64,000 nt of DNA from NCBI RefSeq assembly GCF_913776855.1, contig NZ_CAJYQD010000014.1, forward strand, positions 124,001 through 188,000. Direction: 5' to 3'. The DNA comes from an uncultured Sphingomonas sp. (GTDB lineage: Bacteria; Pseudomonadota; Alphaproteobacteria; Sphingomonadales; Sphingomonadaceae). Position numbers and translations under genes: made by a program. Of the stretch, positions 1 to 9,203 are shown in pieces (positions within the stretch are counted from its first letter, which is position 1; every line of letters starts with the position of its first letter). Under the pieces are notes generated by a model. It did no database searches. It saw nothing but the letters and a program-made list of their open reading frames with translations, and was not told the DNA's origin.

Positions 1-66
1 GACGTGGAACGCAGCCAGTCCGACCTGATCGCGCAGGCGTTGCTGGCGGTAGGGTTCCGGTTCTAA
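1..66 (+). CDS. C-terminal end of an unidentified protein (partial)
   Basis: The window opens inside a reading frame whose last 21 residues are DVERSQSDLIAQALLAVGFRF, followed by TAA at 64-66. The terminal aromatic residue after alternating hydrophobic positions looks like the last strand of an outer-membrane beta-barrel. In XrtA exopolysaccharide loci a PEP-CTERM-associated outer-membrane beta-barrel protein commonly sits just before the ATPase gene, so that is my best inference. The fragment is too short to prove it, and the 5' end lies outside the window. Confidence 0.5.
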   Translation, partial: DVERSQSDLIAQALLAVGFRF

Positions 67-87
67 GATAATGCCGGCAGACGCTTG

Positions 88-205
88 AGCCGTTCGTCCT
101 GAGCAGCCGTTGAGCTTATCGAAGCGGCGTATCGAAGGACCGTGGAGAAGGTGCTTCGATACGGGTCTTCGACAAACTCAGCCCCTACTCAGCATGAGCG
201 GGAAG
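88..205. repeat. Intergenic palindromic repeat
   Basis: Between the partial first gene and the ATPase gene lies a stretch of imperfect inverted repeats built from CGTTCGTCCTGAG, CTTATCGAAG, TATCGAAGGACC, CTTCGATACG and TTCGACAAACTCAG. The words for GGACGA, TCGAAG and CTCAG recur in both orientations and can fold into a branched hairpin. This is the usual look of the short palindromic intergenic repeats abundant in sphingomonad genomes. No convincing ORF occupies the region. Confidence 0.6.
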
Positions 206-276
206 GTGAGATGACGGACTGATTTAAACGAACATTCAACCGATTGGCGGGTACAAGCCCTCCATTGGAGACGATG

Positions 277-1446
277 ATGTACGACAATCATTATGGCCTG
301 ACCGGTCGCCCGTTCCAGTTGACGCCCGATCCGGCCTTCTGGTTCGACACCGCCACGCATCGCAAGGCGATGGCGTATCTGGGCTATGGGTTGAGCCAGG
401 GCGAAGGCTTCATCGTCATCACCGGCGATCCGGGTACGGGCAAGACGACGCTGCTCGGCCATCTGATGCAGACGATCGATCCCGAACGGCTGAACGTCAT
501 TCGTATCGTCACGACGCAGATCGAGGCGGACGACCTGTTGCGGCTGGTCGCCGCGGGCCTCGACGTCGATCATCACGGATTGACGAAGGCGCAGTTGCTG
601 GAAGGGATCGAGCGTGGGCTGCACAATGTCGCCCGCTCGGGTCGGCGCACGCTGCTGGTGATCGACGAGGCGCAGTCGCTGCCGGTCGGGTCGATCGAAG
701 AATTGCGGATGCTGTCCAATTTCCAGGCGGGGGGCTATGCGCTGCTACAGATCTTCCTGCTGGGCCAGCCGGAGTTTCGCCAGCGGCTGCACGGGTCGGA
801 CCGGCTGGAGCAGCTGCGCCAGCGGGTGATCGCGATGCATCACCTCGATCCGATGGGCGTCGAGGAGGTGGGACCGTATCTGGAACATCGGCTCGGCATC
901 GTCGGGTGGAACGGGACGCCGAGCTTCAGCATGGATGCGCTGGCCGCGCTGCACCGTTGGTCGGGCGGGGTGCCGCGCCGGTTGAACCAGCTGGCCGGGC
1001 GCGTCCTGCTGTACGGCGCGATCGAGGGGGTCGAGCGGTTCGGTTCGCTGGATGTCGAGCAGGTGATCGAAGATCTGGACGGCGACGGGATGGGAGCGAA
1101 TACTCCTGAAGCCGCCGCGCTGGCGCGGGTCGAGGCGGCACCGGTCGCGGAGGCGATGCCGATTGTTGATGCCGATCCGCTGCCGATGACTCCGCCGCCA
1201 CCGCCGATGCCGCCGCGTCCGATCCATCTCTCGGTGGTCGATGTACCGAGCCGGAATGCGCCGGTCGCCGATGCCGCCCCCGCCGATACCGCCGACCGTG
1301 ACGCACTGGTCGCACGGATCGCTGCGCTGGAGGATCGGCTGGAGGAACAGGATGCGGCGTTGCGCCGGGTCCTGACGCTGCTGGTCGATTGGGTGGAGGG
1401 CGAACAGCGCCGCCCCGACCTGTCGTCGATCCGCGCCGCCGGCTGA
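277..1446 (+). CDS. XrtA/PEP-CTERM system-associated ATPase
   Basis: A 389-residue AAA-type ATPase of the family always found beside exosortase A (related to the GspA/ExeA ATPases). It starts with the typical MYDNHYGL and a PF-LTPDP motif. The Walker A motif GDPGTGKT is at residues 50-57 and Walker B LLVIDE around 126-131. After the ATPase core (to about residue 280) come a Pro-rich linker and a C-terminal stretch with coiled-coil character. I chose ATG 277 because GGAG at 267-270 sits six bases upstream; ATG 274 and TTG 244 are alternatives. It is the first complete gene of the locus and probably powers export or assembly of the polysaccharide, though the exact role in the family is unproven. 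Confidence 0.93.
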   Translation: MYDNHYGLTGRPFQLTPDPAFWFDTATHRKAMAYLGYGLSQGEGFIVITGDPGTGKTTLLGHLMQTIDPERLNVIRIVTTQIEADDLLRLVAAGLDVDHHGLTKAQLLEGIERGLHNVARSGRRTLLVIDEAQSLPVGSIEELRMLSNFQAGGYALLQIFLLGQPEFRQRLHGSDRLEQLRQRVIAMHHLDPMGVEEVGPYLEHRLGIVGWNGTPSFSMDALAALHRWSGGVPRRLNQLAGRVLLYGAIEGVERFGSLDVEQVIEDLDGDGMGANTPEAAALARVEAAPVAEAMPIVDADPLPMTPPPPPMPPRPIHLSVVDVPSRNAPVADAAPADTADRDALVARIAALEDRLEEQDAALRRVLTLLVDWVEGEQRRPDLSSIRAAG

Positions 1447-1465
1447 GCGGACGGTGTCTGCCCCC

Positions 1466-2305
1466 ATGCGCAACGCGATGTCGGTCGACGTCGAGGACTG
1501 GTTCCAGGTCGGCGCGTTCGAAACGGTGATCGACCGGGGCGACTGGGACGGGCTCGAATGCCGGGTGGAGGCGAATACCGACGCGGTACTCAACCTGTTC
1601 GCCGCCAGCGGGGTGAAGGCGACCTTCTTCACGCTCGGCTGGGTTGCGCATCGCTTTCCGGCGCTGATGCGGCGGATCGTGGACGGCGGGCATGAGCTGG
1701 CCAGCCACGGCTGGGATCACAAGCGGGTCTTTACGTTCACCGCGGAGCAATTCCGCGCCGATCTGGCGCGGGCCAAGGCCGCGCTTGAGGATGCCGGGGG
1801 GCAGGCGGTGACCGGGTATCGCGCGCCCAGTTTCTCAATCGATCGGCGGACGCCGTGGGCGCATCATGTGCTCGCCGAGGAAGGCTATGCCTATTCTTCG
1901 TCCGTCGCACCCATAGCGCATGACCATTATGGCTGGGTGGACGCGCCGCGGGTGCTGCACCGGCCCGTCGCAGGGTCCGACCTGATCGAATGGCCGATCA
2001 CGCTGGCGAAGGTGCTGGGGCGCGAGGTGTCGGCGGGCGGAGGCTTTTTTCGCCTTTTGCCGAACCGGGTGGTCGAGGATGCGGTGGTGCGCAGCAACCG
2101 TGCCCACACGCATCCGGCGATGTTCTATTTCCATCCATGGGAGATCGATCCCGGCCAGCCAAGGGTAAGGAACGCCCCGCTGAAGTCGAAGCTGCGGCAT
2201 TATCCGCGGCTGGGGGCAATGGCAGGGAAGCTCGAGCGGCTGATGGCGAACCACGACTGGGGCCGGGCCGACCGGATCGTCGCCGAGCGCGCGGTATCGT
2301 TGTGA
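1466..2305 (+). CDS. XrtA system polysaccharide deacetylase
   Basis: A 279-residue NodB-type carbohydrate esterase with the C-terminal DUF3473 extension typical of the exosortase A-linked deacetylase. It begins MRNAMSVDVEDWFQV; the Asp-rich SVDVEDW is the first catalytic motif, ELASHGWDHK carries the metal-binding histidines, and TGYRAPSFS is the Arg/Pro motif. It should remove N- or O-acetyl groups from the exopolysaccharide made by the locus. Start choice is open: ATG 1466 matches the family start, while GTG 1454 in the same frame has a GGAC-like ribosome site. The last four bases overlap the next gene (GTGA at 2302-2305), implying translational coupling. Confidence 0.93.
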   Translation: MRNAMSVDVEDWFQVGAFETVIDRGDWDGLECRVEANTDAVLNLFAASGVKATFFTLGWVAHRFPALMRRIVDGGHELASHGWDHKRVFTFTAEQFRADLARAKAALEDAGGQAVTGYRAPSFSIDRRTPWAHHVLAEEGYAYSSSVAPIAHDHYGWVDAPRVLHRPVAGSDLIEWPITLAKVLGREVSAGGGFFRLLPNRVVEDAVVRSNRAHTHPAMFYFHPWEIDPGQPRVRNAPLKSKLRHYPRLGAMAGKLERLMANHDWGRADRIVAERAVSL

Positions 2306-3351
2306 CGATCGTCCGGCGGGCCGATCTGGCCGATCGGGCGGAGCGGGCGGCGGTAGAAGCGTTCGTGGCGACGCATCCGGGCGGCACGCCGTTTCACTTG
2401 CCCGTTTGGGGGGAAGCGACGGCGGTAGGCTGCGGACAGGATTTCCGGATGCTGCTGGCGGAGGCTGGCGGTGAATTGCGGGGCGTGGTGCCATTGACGC
2501 ATGTGCGCTCACCCTTGTTCGGGGCGGCGCTGGTGTCGACCGGGTTCGGGGTCGGCGGTGGCGTGCTGGCGAACGATCCGGCGGCAGGCAGGGCGCTGGC
2601 GGCGGCGGCAATCGACGTGGCGCGGGAGCTGAAGTGCCCGACGATCGAGATGCGCGGCGGGGTGCCGGTCGAGGGCGCGGGTTGGACGTGGGACGACAAG
2701 CGCTACGTCGGCTTCGTCCGGCCGCTAGCGGGCGATGACGATGCCGAATTGCTGGCGATTCCGCGCAAGCAGCGCGCCGACGTGCGCAAGGCGCTGGCCG
2801 AACCGTTCGAGATCTCGATCGGCCGTGATCGGCGCGCGATGGCCGAGCATTTCCGTGTCTATGGGACGTCGGTGCGCAACCTCGGCACGCCGGTCTTTCC
2901 GAAGTCGCTGTTCAGGGAGGTCGTTCGCCAGTTCGGCGAGGACGCCGATGTGTTGACCGTGCGCCATGGGGGACAGGCGGTGGCTAGCGTGCTGTCGGTC
3001 TATTGGCGGGGTACGGTCTATCCTTATTGGGGTGGCGGTACGGCCGCGGCTCGGGGGCTGCGAGCCAATGAGCGGATGTATTTCGAGCTGATGCGCCATG
3101 CCCGCCAGCGCGGCTGCACCGCGTTCGATTTCGGTCGGTCGAAGGTCGGGACCGGGCCGGCGGCGTACAAGAAGAACTGGGGGTTCGTCGGCGAACCGCT
3201 CGGCTATCCGACCTGGACCGCCGATGGCGCCGCGCCGCGGGACGCCAGTCCGCTCAACCCCAAATATCGGCTGAAGATCGCAGCGTGGCAGAAGCTGCCG
3301 GTCGCGGTCGCCAATCGCATCGGTCCGTTGATCGCAAAGGGGTTGGGGTGA
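2302..3351 (+). CDS. FemAB family XrtA/PEP-CTERM-associated protein
   Basis: A 349-residue protein with the two-lobed GNAT/FemAB fold, belonging to the FemAB-like family restricted to exosortase A loci. The C-terminal lobe holds the characteristic FDFGRSKVGTG segment, followed by a KKNWGF motif, as in Fem/LPG-type aminoacyl transferases. FemAB relatives transfer amino acids from aminoacyl-tRNA to a cell-wall precursor; here the acceptor is presumably a polysaccharide or lipid-linked intermediate, but this is inference. GTG 2302 is chosen because it overlaps the upstream stop (GTGA), the same coupling as the next two junctions. The frame stays open upstream but only through the preceding gene. 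Confidence 0.92.
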   Translation: MTIVRRADLADRAERAAVEAFVATHPGGTPFHLPVWGEATAVGCGQDFRMLLAEAGGELRGVVPLTHVRSPLFGAALVSTGFGVGGGVLANDPAAGRALAAAAIDVARELKCPTIEMRGGVPVEGAGWTWDDKRYVGFVRPLAGDDDAELLAIPRKQRADVRKALAEPFEISIGRDRRAMAEHFRVYGTSVRNLGTPVFPKSLFREVVRQFGEDADVLTVRHGGQAVASVLSVYWRGTVYPYWGGGTAAARGLRANERMYFELMRHARQRGCTAFDFGRSKVGTGPAAYKKNWGFVGEPLGYPTWTADGAAPRDASPLNPKYRLKIAAWQKLPVAVANRIGPLIAKGLG

Positions 3352-4505
3352 GCGACATCCTGTTCCTCGCCCACCGCGTTCCCTATCCCCCCGACCGTGG
3401 CGACAAGGTGCGCAGTCATCATGTGCTGCGGCACCTGAGCGGGCTGGGGCGGGTGCATCTGGCGAGCTTTGCCGATGATCCGCGCGATATGGGGCATGAG
3501 GATGCGCTGGCGCAGTGGTGCGCCAGCGTCGCGGTACTGCCTCGGACCAAGGGCAATGCGCGGGCGGCGGTAGAGGCGCTGGCGAGCGGGCGCACAGTGT
3601 CTGAGGCGGCGTTCGACAGTGCGGCGATGCGGGCCACGGTCGCCGAATTGCTGGCCCGGCGGCGCTATGATGCGGTTTACGTCTATTCGAGCCAGATGGC
3701 GCAGTATCTGCCGGCCGACCTGGCCCTGGTCATGGATTTCGTCGACATGGATTCGGCAAAGTTCGCCGCCTATGCCGACGATGCCTATGGGCCGATGCGC
3801 TGGATGATGTGGCGTGAGGCGCGCAAGCTGGCGGCGTTCGAGGCGGCGGTGGCTGCTCGAGCGAAGGCGTCATTGCTGGTGAGCGAGGCGGAGGCCGATC
3901 TGTTCCGGCGGACATCGGGGGCCGACCGGGTGGTCGCGATCGAGAACGGGATCGATACCGGCTTCTTCGATCCCGCCAGCGTCATGCCGGTCGAACAGGC
4001 CGGGCCGCTGATCGTCTTCACCGGGCAGATGGATTACCGTCCGAATATCGAGGCGGTGCGCTGGTTTGCTGCCGAGGTACTGCCGCTGGTGCCGGAAGCG
4101 CGCTTCGCGATCGTCGGGCGCAGCCCGACCGCCGCCGTCCGCGCGCTGGCGGGTGAGCGGGTGGTCGTGACCGGCGAGGTGGCGGACGTGCGCGGCTGGA
4201 TCGCGGCAGCTTCCGTGGTCGTCGCCCCCCTGCTGCTGGCGCGCGGTATCCAGAACAAGGTGCTAGAGGCGATGGCGATGGCGCGGCCGGTGGTCGCTTC
4301 GGTCGCCGCTGCGGAAGGGATCGACCATCGGGGTACGATCCGGGTTGCCGGCGATGCGGCCGGGTTTGCCGGTGCAATCGGTGAGGTCCTGGCCGATCCG
4401 GTCGCGGCGAGCGCGTTGGGCGAGGCCGCGCGGGCGCGGGCCATCGCGCGCTATGGATGGGACGCGCGACTGGCGCCGCTCGCCGGGCTGCTGGGGCTGG
4501 CATGA
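3348..4505 (+). CDS. XrtA/PEP-CTERM-associated sugar transferase (GT4-like)
   Basis: A 385-residue GT-B glycosyltransferase of the exosortase A-associated sugar-transferase family. The N-terminus DILFLAHRVPYPPDRGDK is the family signature, ending in a nucleotide-binding GDK loop. The C-terminal lobe carries FTGQMDYRPN, the FAIVGRSP beta-alpha unit, and QNKVLEAMAMARPVV, the E-x7-E-type donor-binding region of GT4 enzymes. It likely adds a sugar to the lipid-linked exopolysaccharide repeat on the cytoplasmic side. The GTG start at 3348 overlaps the FemAB stop by four bases, and its own stop overlaps the xrtA start, so it lies inside a tightly coupled operon. Confidence 0.93.
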   Translation: MSDILFLAHRVPYPPDRGDKVRSHHVLRHLSGLGRVHLASFADDPRDMGHEDALAQWCASVAVLPRTKGNARAAVEALASGRTVSEAAFDSAAMRATVAELLARRRYDAVYVYSSQMAQYLPADLALVMDFVDMDSAKFAAYADDAYGPMRWMMWREARKLAAFEAAVAARAKASLLVSEAEADLFRRTSGADRVVAIENGIDTGFFDPASVMPVEQAGPLIVFTGQMDYRPNIEAVRWFAAEVLPLVPEARFAIVGRSPTAAVRALAGERVVVTGEVADVRGWIAAASVVVAPLLLARGIQNKVLEAMAMARPVVASVAAAEGIDHRGTIRVAGDAAGFAGAIGEVLADPVAASALGEAARARAIARYGWDARLAPLAGLLGLA

Positions 4506-6022
4506 GCAGCGTGGCGCTCGACCGGCCGGTATCGGCGATCGACCCGGCGTGGCGGCGGGCATTGCTGGCGTTGGGCGGCATCTGGGTCGCGTTGCTGGCG
4601 ATCTTTCACCGCGATGCGGCAGCGATGGCGGACATTTGGTGGAACTCGACCACCTATGGCCACTGCCTGTTCGTGCCGCCGATCATCGGCTGGCTGGTGT
4701 GGCAGCGGCGGCGGGAACTGGCGCAACTGACCCCGCAGGCATGGTGGCCGGGGTTGGCGATCGTCGCGGGCGGCGGGGCGGTGTGGCTGGTGGGCGAGGC
4801 AGCGGCAGTCGCGCTGTTCCGCCATGTCGGGCTGGTCGCGATGTTGCAGGGGGCTGTCGTCACCCTGCTGGGCGCACGGGTGGCGCGGGGCGTCGCCTTT
4901 CCGCTCGCGTACATGGTCTTTCTGGTGCCGTTCGGCGATTTCCTCGAACCGTGGCTGCAATCGGCGACGGTATCGCTGACCATGCCGCTGCTGCACCTGC
5001 TGGGTGTGCCGGCGGCGGTCGACGGCGTTCTCATCACCATCCCCAACGGCTATTTCGAGGTGGCGGAGGCGTGTTCGGGGTCGAAGTTCGTCATCGCGAT
5101 GGTAGCGTACGGCACCTTGGTCGCCAATGTGTGCTACGTCGCCTGGGGACGTCGGGTGGCGTTCATGGGGCTGGCTCTGGTGGTGCCGGTGATCGCCAAC
5201 GGCATCCGCGCGGCGGGGACGATCTATGCCGCGCACCTGACTTCGGTCGAGGCGGCGACGGGGTTCGACCATATCGTCTATGGCTGGGTATTCTTCGCGC
5301 TGACCATGGCGGGAGTGCTGGCGATCGGGTGGCGCTGGTTCGATCGCGATCCCGATGCGGCATGGTTTGACGCGGGCGTGGTACAGGCGATGCCGATGCG
5401 CGCCGCCGACCGGTCGATCGCCGCGGCGGCGGTGCTGGCGGTCGCGGTCGGCTTTGCCGGATGGGGCTGGATCGTCAACCGGCGCGCGCAGCCGCTGCCG
5501 GCGCATATCGAACTGCCACAGGTGCCGGGATGGCAGCGGGTGGCGGTCGACGGCGAACCGTGGGTTCCGAACTTTCCGGGCGCTGACCATTTCCTGATCG
5601 GACGCTATGGAGATGCGCGGGGCCGCAGCGTCGACATGATCGTCGCGGTCTATGGTTCGCAGGGCGAGGGGCATGAATTGGTAGGGTTCGGAACAGGCGC
5701 GATCCGCGAGAACGACCGCTGGGTACGGATCGCCGACACCGCGCCGATCGCGGGCGGCGCGTCGCTACGCATGGCTGCACCCGGCCCGGTCGAGCGCGAG
5801 GTCTCGACCTGGTATCGCATCGGATCGGTTACGACCGGCAGCGCCGACCGGGTGAAGCTGGAGACGTTGAAGGCCAAGCTGCTGGGCGGGCCGCAGCGCG
5901 GAGTCGCGGTGCTGCTGTCGGCGCGCAAGGGCAATGCCGATCCCCGTCAGGCGATCGCCGATTTTCTGAACGCGGCGGGGCCGATCGACGCGATCGCCGA
6001 CCGTGCTGCGGGGATGCACTGA
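4502..6022 (+). CDS. xrtA: Exosortase A fused to an EpsI domain
   Basis: A 506-residue fusion. Residues about 1-290 are the multi-spanning exosortase (EpsH-like) membrane protease/transpeptidase. The catalytic triad is visible as Cys191 in EACSGSKF, Arg236 in NGIRAAG and His257 in FDHIVYGW. Residues about 300-506 form a periplasmic EpsI domain. Exosortase A cleaves PEP-CTERM tails of exported proteins, and EpsI is tied to polysaccharide production; the fused form is common in proteobacteria. ATG 4502 overlaps the glycosyltransferase stop (ATGA). One base separates its stop from the amidotransferase start. A probable substrate is encoded at 28342-29247. Confidence 0.96.
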   Translation: MSSVALDRPVSAIDPAWRRALLALGGIWVALLAIFHRDAAAMADIWWNSTTYGHCLFVPPIIGWLVWQRRRELAQLTPQAWWPGLAIVAGGGAVWLVGEAAAVALFRHVGLVAMLQGAVVTLLGARVARGVAFPLAYMVFLVPFGDFLEPWLQSATVSLTMPLLHLLGVPAAVDGVLITIPNGYFEVAEACSGSKFVIAMVAYGTLVANVCYVAWGRRVAFMGLALVVPVIANGIRAAGTIYAAHLTSVEAATGFDHIVYGWVFFALTMAGVLAIGWRWFDRDPDAAWFDAGVVQAMPMRAADRSIAAAAVLAVAVGFAGWGWIVNRRAQPLPAHIELPQVPGWQRVAVDGEPWVPNFPGADHFLIGRYGDARGRSVDMIVAVYGSQGEGHELVGFGTGAIRENDRWVRIADTAPIAGGASLRMAAPGPVEREVSTWYRIGSVTTGSADRVKLETLKAKLLGGPQRGVAVLLSARKGNADPRQAIADFLNAAGPIDAIADRAAGMH

Positions 6023-6023
6023 G

Positions 6024-7910
6024 ATGTGCGGGATCGCCGGCCTCTATCACAGCGCCTGCCCCAAACCGGTCGATCCAGCGCGGATCGCGGCGATGACCGA
6101 TGTGCAGGCGCATCGCGGTCCCGACGGATCGGGCGTTTGGACCGCGCCGGGGGTGGGGCTGGGGCATCGTCGCCTGTCGATCATCGATGTCGCCGGCAGT
6201 CCGCAGCCGATGGCACTGCCGGGCGAACAGGTCGTCATCACCTTCAACGGCGAAATCTACAACTTCGCCGAGCTGCGTAGCCAGTTGCAGGCCAAGGGCG
6301 CGGTGTTCCGGACTCAGGGCGATACCGAGGTGCTGCTCCACGCCTGGGCGGCATGGGGGCCGGACATGCTGGCGCGGCTGAACGGCATGTTCGCCTTTGC
6401 CATCCATGATGCGGGGCGGCAGGCGCTGTTCCTCGCCCGCGACCGGATGGGGGTGAAGCCGCTCCATTATGTCGAGCTGGGCGATGGCGCGGTGGCGTTC
6501 GCGTCGGAGCTGAAGGGACTGCTCGCCCATCCGCTGGTGCGGCGGACGCCCGATGCGGCGGCGATCGAGGACTATATGGCGCTCGGCTATGTGCCCGACG
6601 ACGCCTGTATCGTGGCGGGGGTGAAGAAGCTGCCGGCTGGCCATTTCCTGCTGATCGAGCGCGGTCGCGGCGTGCCCCAGCCCGTGCAGTGGTGGGACGT
6701 CGACTTTTCGCAGCGGGCTAAGGGCAGCACGCGCGACCTGGAGGCCGAACTGGTCGAGCGGATGCGCGCGGGCGTGCGGTCGCGGATGGTCGCCGATGTG
6801 CCGCTGGGCGCGTTCCTGTCAGGTGGGGTCGATTCGTCGGCGGTCGTCGCGCTGATGGCGGAGGCCAGCAAGTCGCCGGTGCAAACCTGCACCATCGGCT
6901 TCGAGGAAGCCGGCCATGACGAACGCGGCCCGGCCGGGCTGGTGGCGAAGCGCTTTGCGACCGACCATGCGGTGCGGACGGTGCGGTCGGACGATTTCGG
7001 GCTGATCGATACGCTGGTCGGGGCGTTCGACGAACCCTTTGCCGATGCGTCGGCGCTGGCCACCTATCAGGTCTGTGCGCTGGCCCGCGAGCGGGTGACG
7101 GTTGCTCTGTCGGGCGACGGTGCGGACGAAGCGCTGGCGGGGTATCGCCGATACAAGTTCCATTCGGCGGAGGAACGGGTTCGCGCGCTGTTGCCGCAGG
7201 GACTGCGGGAGCCGGTGTTCGGGGCGCTGGGCGATGTCTATCCCAAGGCCGACTGGGCGCCGCGGCCGTTCCGGGCCAAGACGACGCTGCTGGCGCTCGC
7301 GCAGGATGGCGACGAGGCGTATGCGCAGGCGGTTGGAGTGACCACGCCGGCAGTGCGGCAGGGCCTGTACGGACAGGCGATGGCGCGGCAACTGGGCGGC
7401 TATCGCGGTGAGGAGCGTTATGTCGCGGCGATGCGGCACGCGCCGGGGCGCGATGCGCTGGACCGTGCGCAATATGCCGATTTCCGGCACTGGCTGCCCG
7501 GCGACATCCTGACCAAGGTCGACCGGACCAGCATGGCGGTGGCGCTGGAAGCGCGCGAGCCGTTGCTCGACCACCGGCTGATCGAGTTCTGTGCCACGTT
7601 GCCGGCGAAACTCCGCCTGCGCGGGGGCGAGGGCAAATGGCTGATGAAGAAGGCGCTGGAGCCGTGGCTGCCGCGCGACATCCTGTATCGGCCGAAAATG
7701 GGGTTCGTAACGCCGGTCAGTGCGTGGTTTCGGGGGGCGTTGGCCGATGAGGCGGCGGGGCTGGCGCGGTCGCCGGTGCTGGCGACGTGGTTCGATCCAC
7801 CTGCCATCGAGCGGCTGGCGGCCGAGCATCGTTCCGGCCGGGGTGAGCATGGACGGACGCTGTGGCAGTTGGTGATGCTGGAGCGGAGCGCCCGACGGCT
7901 GTTCGGCTGA
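6024..7910 (+). CDS. XrtA/PEP-CTERM-associated amidotransferase (asparagine synthase-like)
   Basis: A 628-residue class II glutamine amidotransferase of the asparagine-synthase type. The start MCGIAGLY gives the N-terminal nucleophile Cys2. The glutaminase domain (about 1-210) has AHRGPDG and the FNGEIYNF loop. The synthetase domain carries the PP-loop SGGVDSSAV, then LSGDGADE. The family is one of the amidotransferases regularly encoded in exosortase A loci, probably amidating a uronic acid or other carboxylate of the exopolysaccharide. It closes the operon; nothing downstream continues on this strand until position 9204. Confidence 0.94.
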   Translation: MCGIAGLYHSACPKPVDPARIAAMTDVQAHRGPDGSGVWTAPGVGLGHRRLSIIDVAGSPQPMALPGEQVVITFNGEIYNFAELRSQLQAKGAVFRTQGDTEVLLHAWAAWGPDMLARLNGMFAFAIHDAGRQALFLARDRMGVKPLHYVELGDGAVAFASELKGLLAHPLVRRTPDAAAIEDYMALGYVPDDACIVAGVKKLPAGHFLLIERGRGVPQPVQWWDVDFSQRAKGSTRDLEAELVERMRAGVRSRMVADVPLGAFLSGGVDSSAVVALMAEASKSPVQTCTIGFEEAGHDERGPAGLVAKRFATDHAVRTVRSDDFGLIDTLVGAFDEPFADASALATYQVCALARERVTVALSGDGADEALAGYRRYKFHSAEERVRALLPQGLREPVFGALGDVYPKADWAPRPFRAKTTLLALAQDGDEAYAQAVGVTTPAVRQGLYGQAMARQLGGYRGEERYVAAMRHAPGRDALDRAQYADFRHWLPGDILTKVDRTSMAVALEAREPLLDHRLIEFCATLPAKLRLRGGEGKWLMKKALEPWLPRDILYRPKMGFVTPVSAWFRGALADEAAGLARSPVLATWFDPPAIERLAAEHRSGRGEHGRTLWQLVMLERSARRLFG

Positions 7911-7978
7911 GCCCAAAGTTCACAAAGTTCACACTCGTGCGCTGTTTGCGCGCTGCGTGGTCTTACCCTTTCAAGGAA

Positions 7979-8061
7979 CGTCACCCCAGCGCAGGCTGGG
8001 GTCTTTCGCGGTTGATGTGGCGCGTTATCACCGGGAAACCCCAGCTTGCGCCGGGGTGACA
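7979..8061. repeat. Pair of inverted palindromic intergenic repeats
   Basis: Two copies of a short palindrome face each other: GTCACCCCAGCGCAGGCTGG begins at 7980, and the reverse form CCCCAGCTTGCGCCGGGGTG lies at 8039-8058. Each half can form a small stem and the two copies can pair with each other. They sit between the convergent amidotransferase and esterase genes, so the folded RNA could end transcription from both sides. This looks like a REP-type element; a related hairpin lies at 58081-58110. Confidence 0.6.
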
Positions 8062-8090
8062 TACTTGGACGGGAGGGGTGTAGGACAGCG

Positions 8091-9053
8091 TTATTGGCGC
8101 TCGCCGATCCAGCGGCGGAACAGGTCGGTCCACTGGCGCTGCGGGCTGTCGACCGGCGAATGCAGCGCGCCCCAGCCATGGCCGCCCCGCTCGAACAGAT
8201 GCGCCTCGACCCGCACTTTTGCGCGGCGACAGGCGGCGAGCATTTCGAGCGACTGGTCCACCGGGCAGATCGGATCGTCGACCGAATGGGCGAGGAACAC
8301 CGGCGGAGTCTGCGGCGTGACCCGTGCGGGAATATTGTAGCGGCGATATACGGTCATCGGACCGTCGGGTTGGCCCGGACCGCCGCGGTCCATCGCGGTG
8401 ATATTGGTGACCGGATACACCAGCCCGCTGAACGCCGGCCGGGCGGATTGCCGATCGGCGGCGTCGACCGGCGCATAGACCGGATCGTCATGCGCAACCG
8501 TCAGCGACCCCGCGAGATGCCCGCCCGCCGAGAAGCCGCAAATGCCGAGCTTCGCCGGATCGATGCCATAGCGCGCGGCGTTGGCGCGGATCAGGCGCAT
8601 CGCGCGCTGGGCATCCTGCAGCGGGACGTCCTGCTGATTGTCCCATCCTTCGCCCGGCAGGCGATAGGCGAGCGCGAAGACAGTGATGCCGGCGGGGTTC
8701 AGCGCCCTGGCAACATCGATCCCCTCATTCTCGATCGAGACGAAGCCGTATCCGCCACCTGGGATCGACAGGACGGCGGTGCCGTCGGGCTTGGCCGGCC
8801 GGAACACGCCGACGATCGGATCGGACACGCCGCGCAGCCACAGTTCACGCATCTCGGGGCGGCCGTTCATCGACGGGGCATAGGTGGGTAGCGTCGTCCG
8901 GGCACCGGGCGCCTTGCCCGGCCACAGCCGGAAATGTTCGCGCGGGGGCCACGGGGTGAGCCGTTCGCCGGTCTGGGCCGGCTGGACCGCCGCCGCCTTC
9001 GCCGCCATCGGCAAGGCGAGGCCTGCCCCCAAGATGGTCCGCCGGTCGATCAT
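8091..9053 (-). CDS. Tat-exported alpha/beta hydrolase (esterase)
   Basis: A 320-residue secreted esterase. The N-terminus MIDRRTILGAG is a twin-arginine leader followed by a hydrophobic stretch ending near AKAAA. The hydrolase core has the oxyanion loop PGGGYGF, the nucleophile elbow GFSAGGH, the acid loop HSVDDPI and the catalytic histidine in GGHGWG. This layout fits xylan acetylesterase-like or BD-FAE-type esterases that act on acetylated polysaccharides, but the substrate cannot be read from the sequence. ATG 9053 has GGAG just upstream; GTG 9062 is an alternative. It is transcribed alone, convergent with the exopolysaccharide operon. Confidence 0.85.
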   Translation of the reverse strand: MIDRRTILGAGLALPMAAKAAAVQPAQTGERLTPWPPREHFRLWPGKAPGARTTLPTYAPSMNGRPEMRELWLRGVSDPIVGVFRPAKPDGTAVLSIPGGGYGFVSIENEGIDVARALNPAGITVFALAYRLPGEGWDNQQDVPLQDAQRAMRLIRANAARYGIDPAKLGICGFSAGGHLAGSLTVAHDDPVYAPVDAADRQSARPAFSGLVYPVTNITAMDRGGPGQPDGPMTVYRRYNIPARVTPQTPPVFLAHSVDDPICPVDQSLEMLAACRRAKVRVEAHLFERGGHGWGALHSPVDSPQRQWTDLFRRWIGERQ

Positions 9054-9203
9054 CCGCTCCACTCCCTGCCTGTTTGCCGCAGCCTAACTGCATGGCGTGC
9101 GCAGGAAAAGCGACGCGTTGCCCAAAGCGCTCGACAATCCCCGGCGGGTCGATAGACCTTGGGGCAAGCCGGCCGGGGGTGCCGGGCATTGGGGGGATTG
9201 CGA

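Noticed and set aside
178..624. Minus-strand frame across the ATPase gene start
   Set aside because: It runs antisense to the ATPase and its composition is that of a shadow frame.
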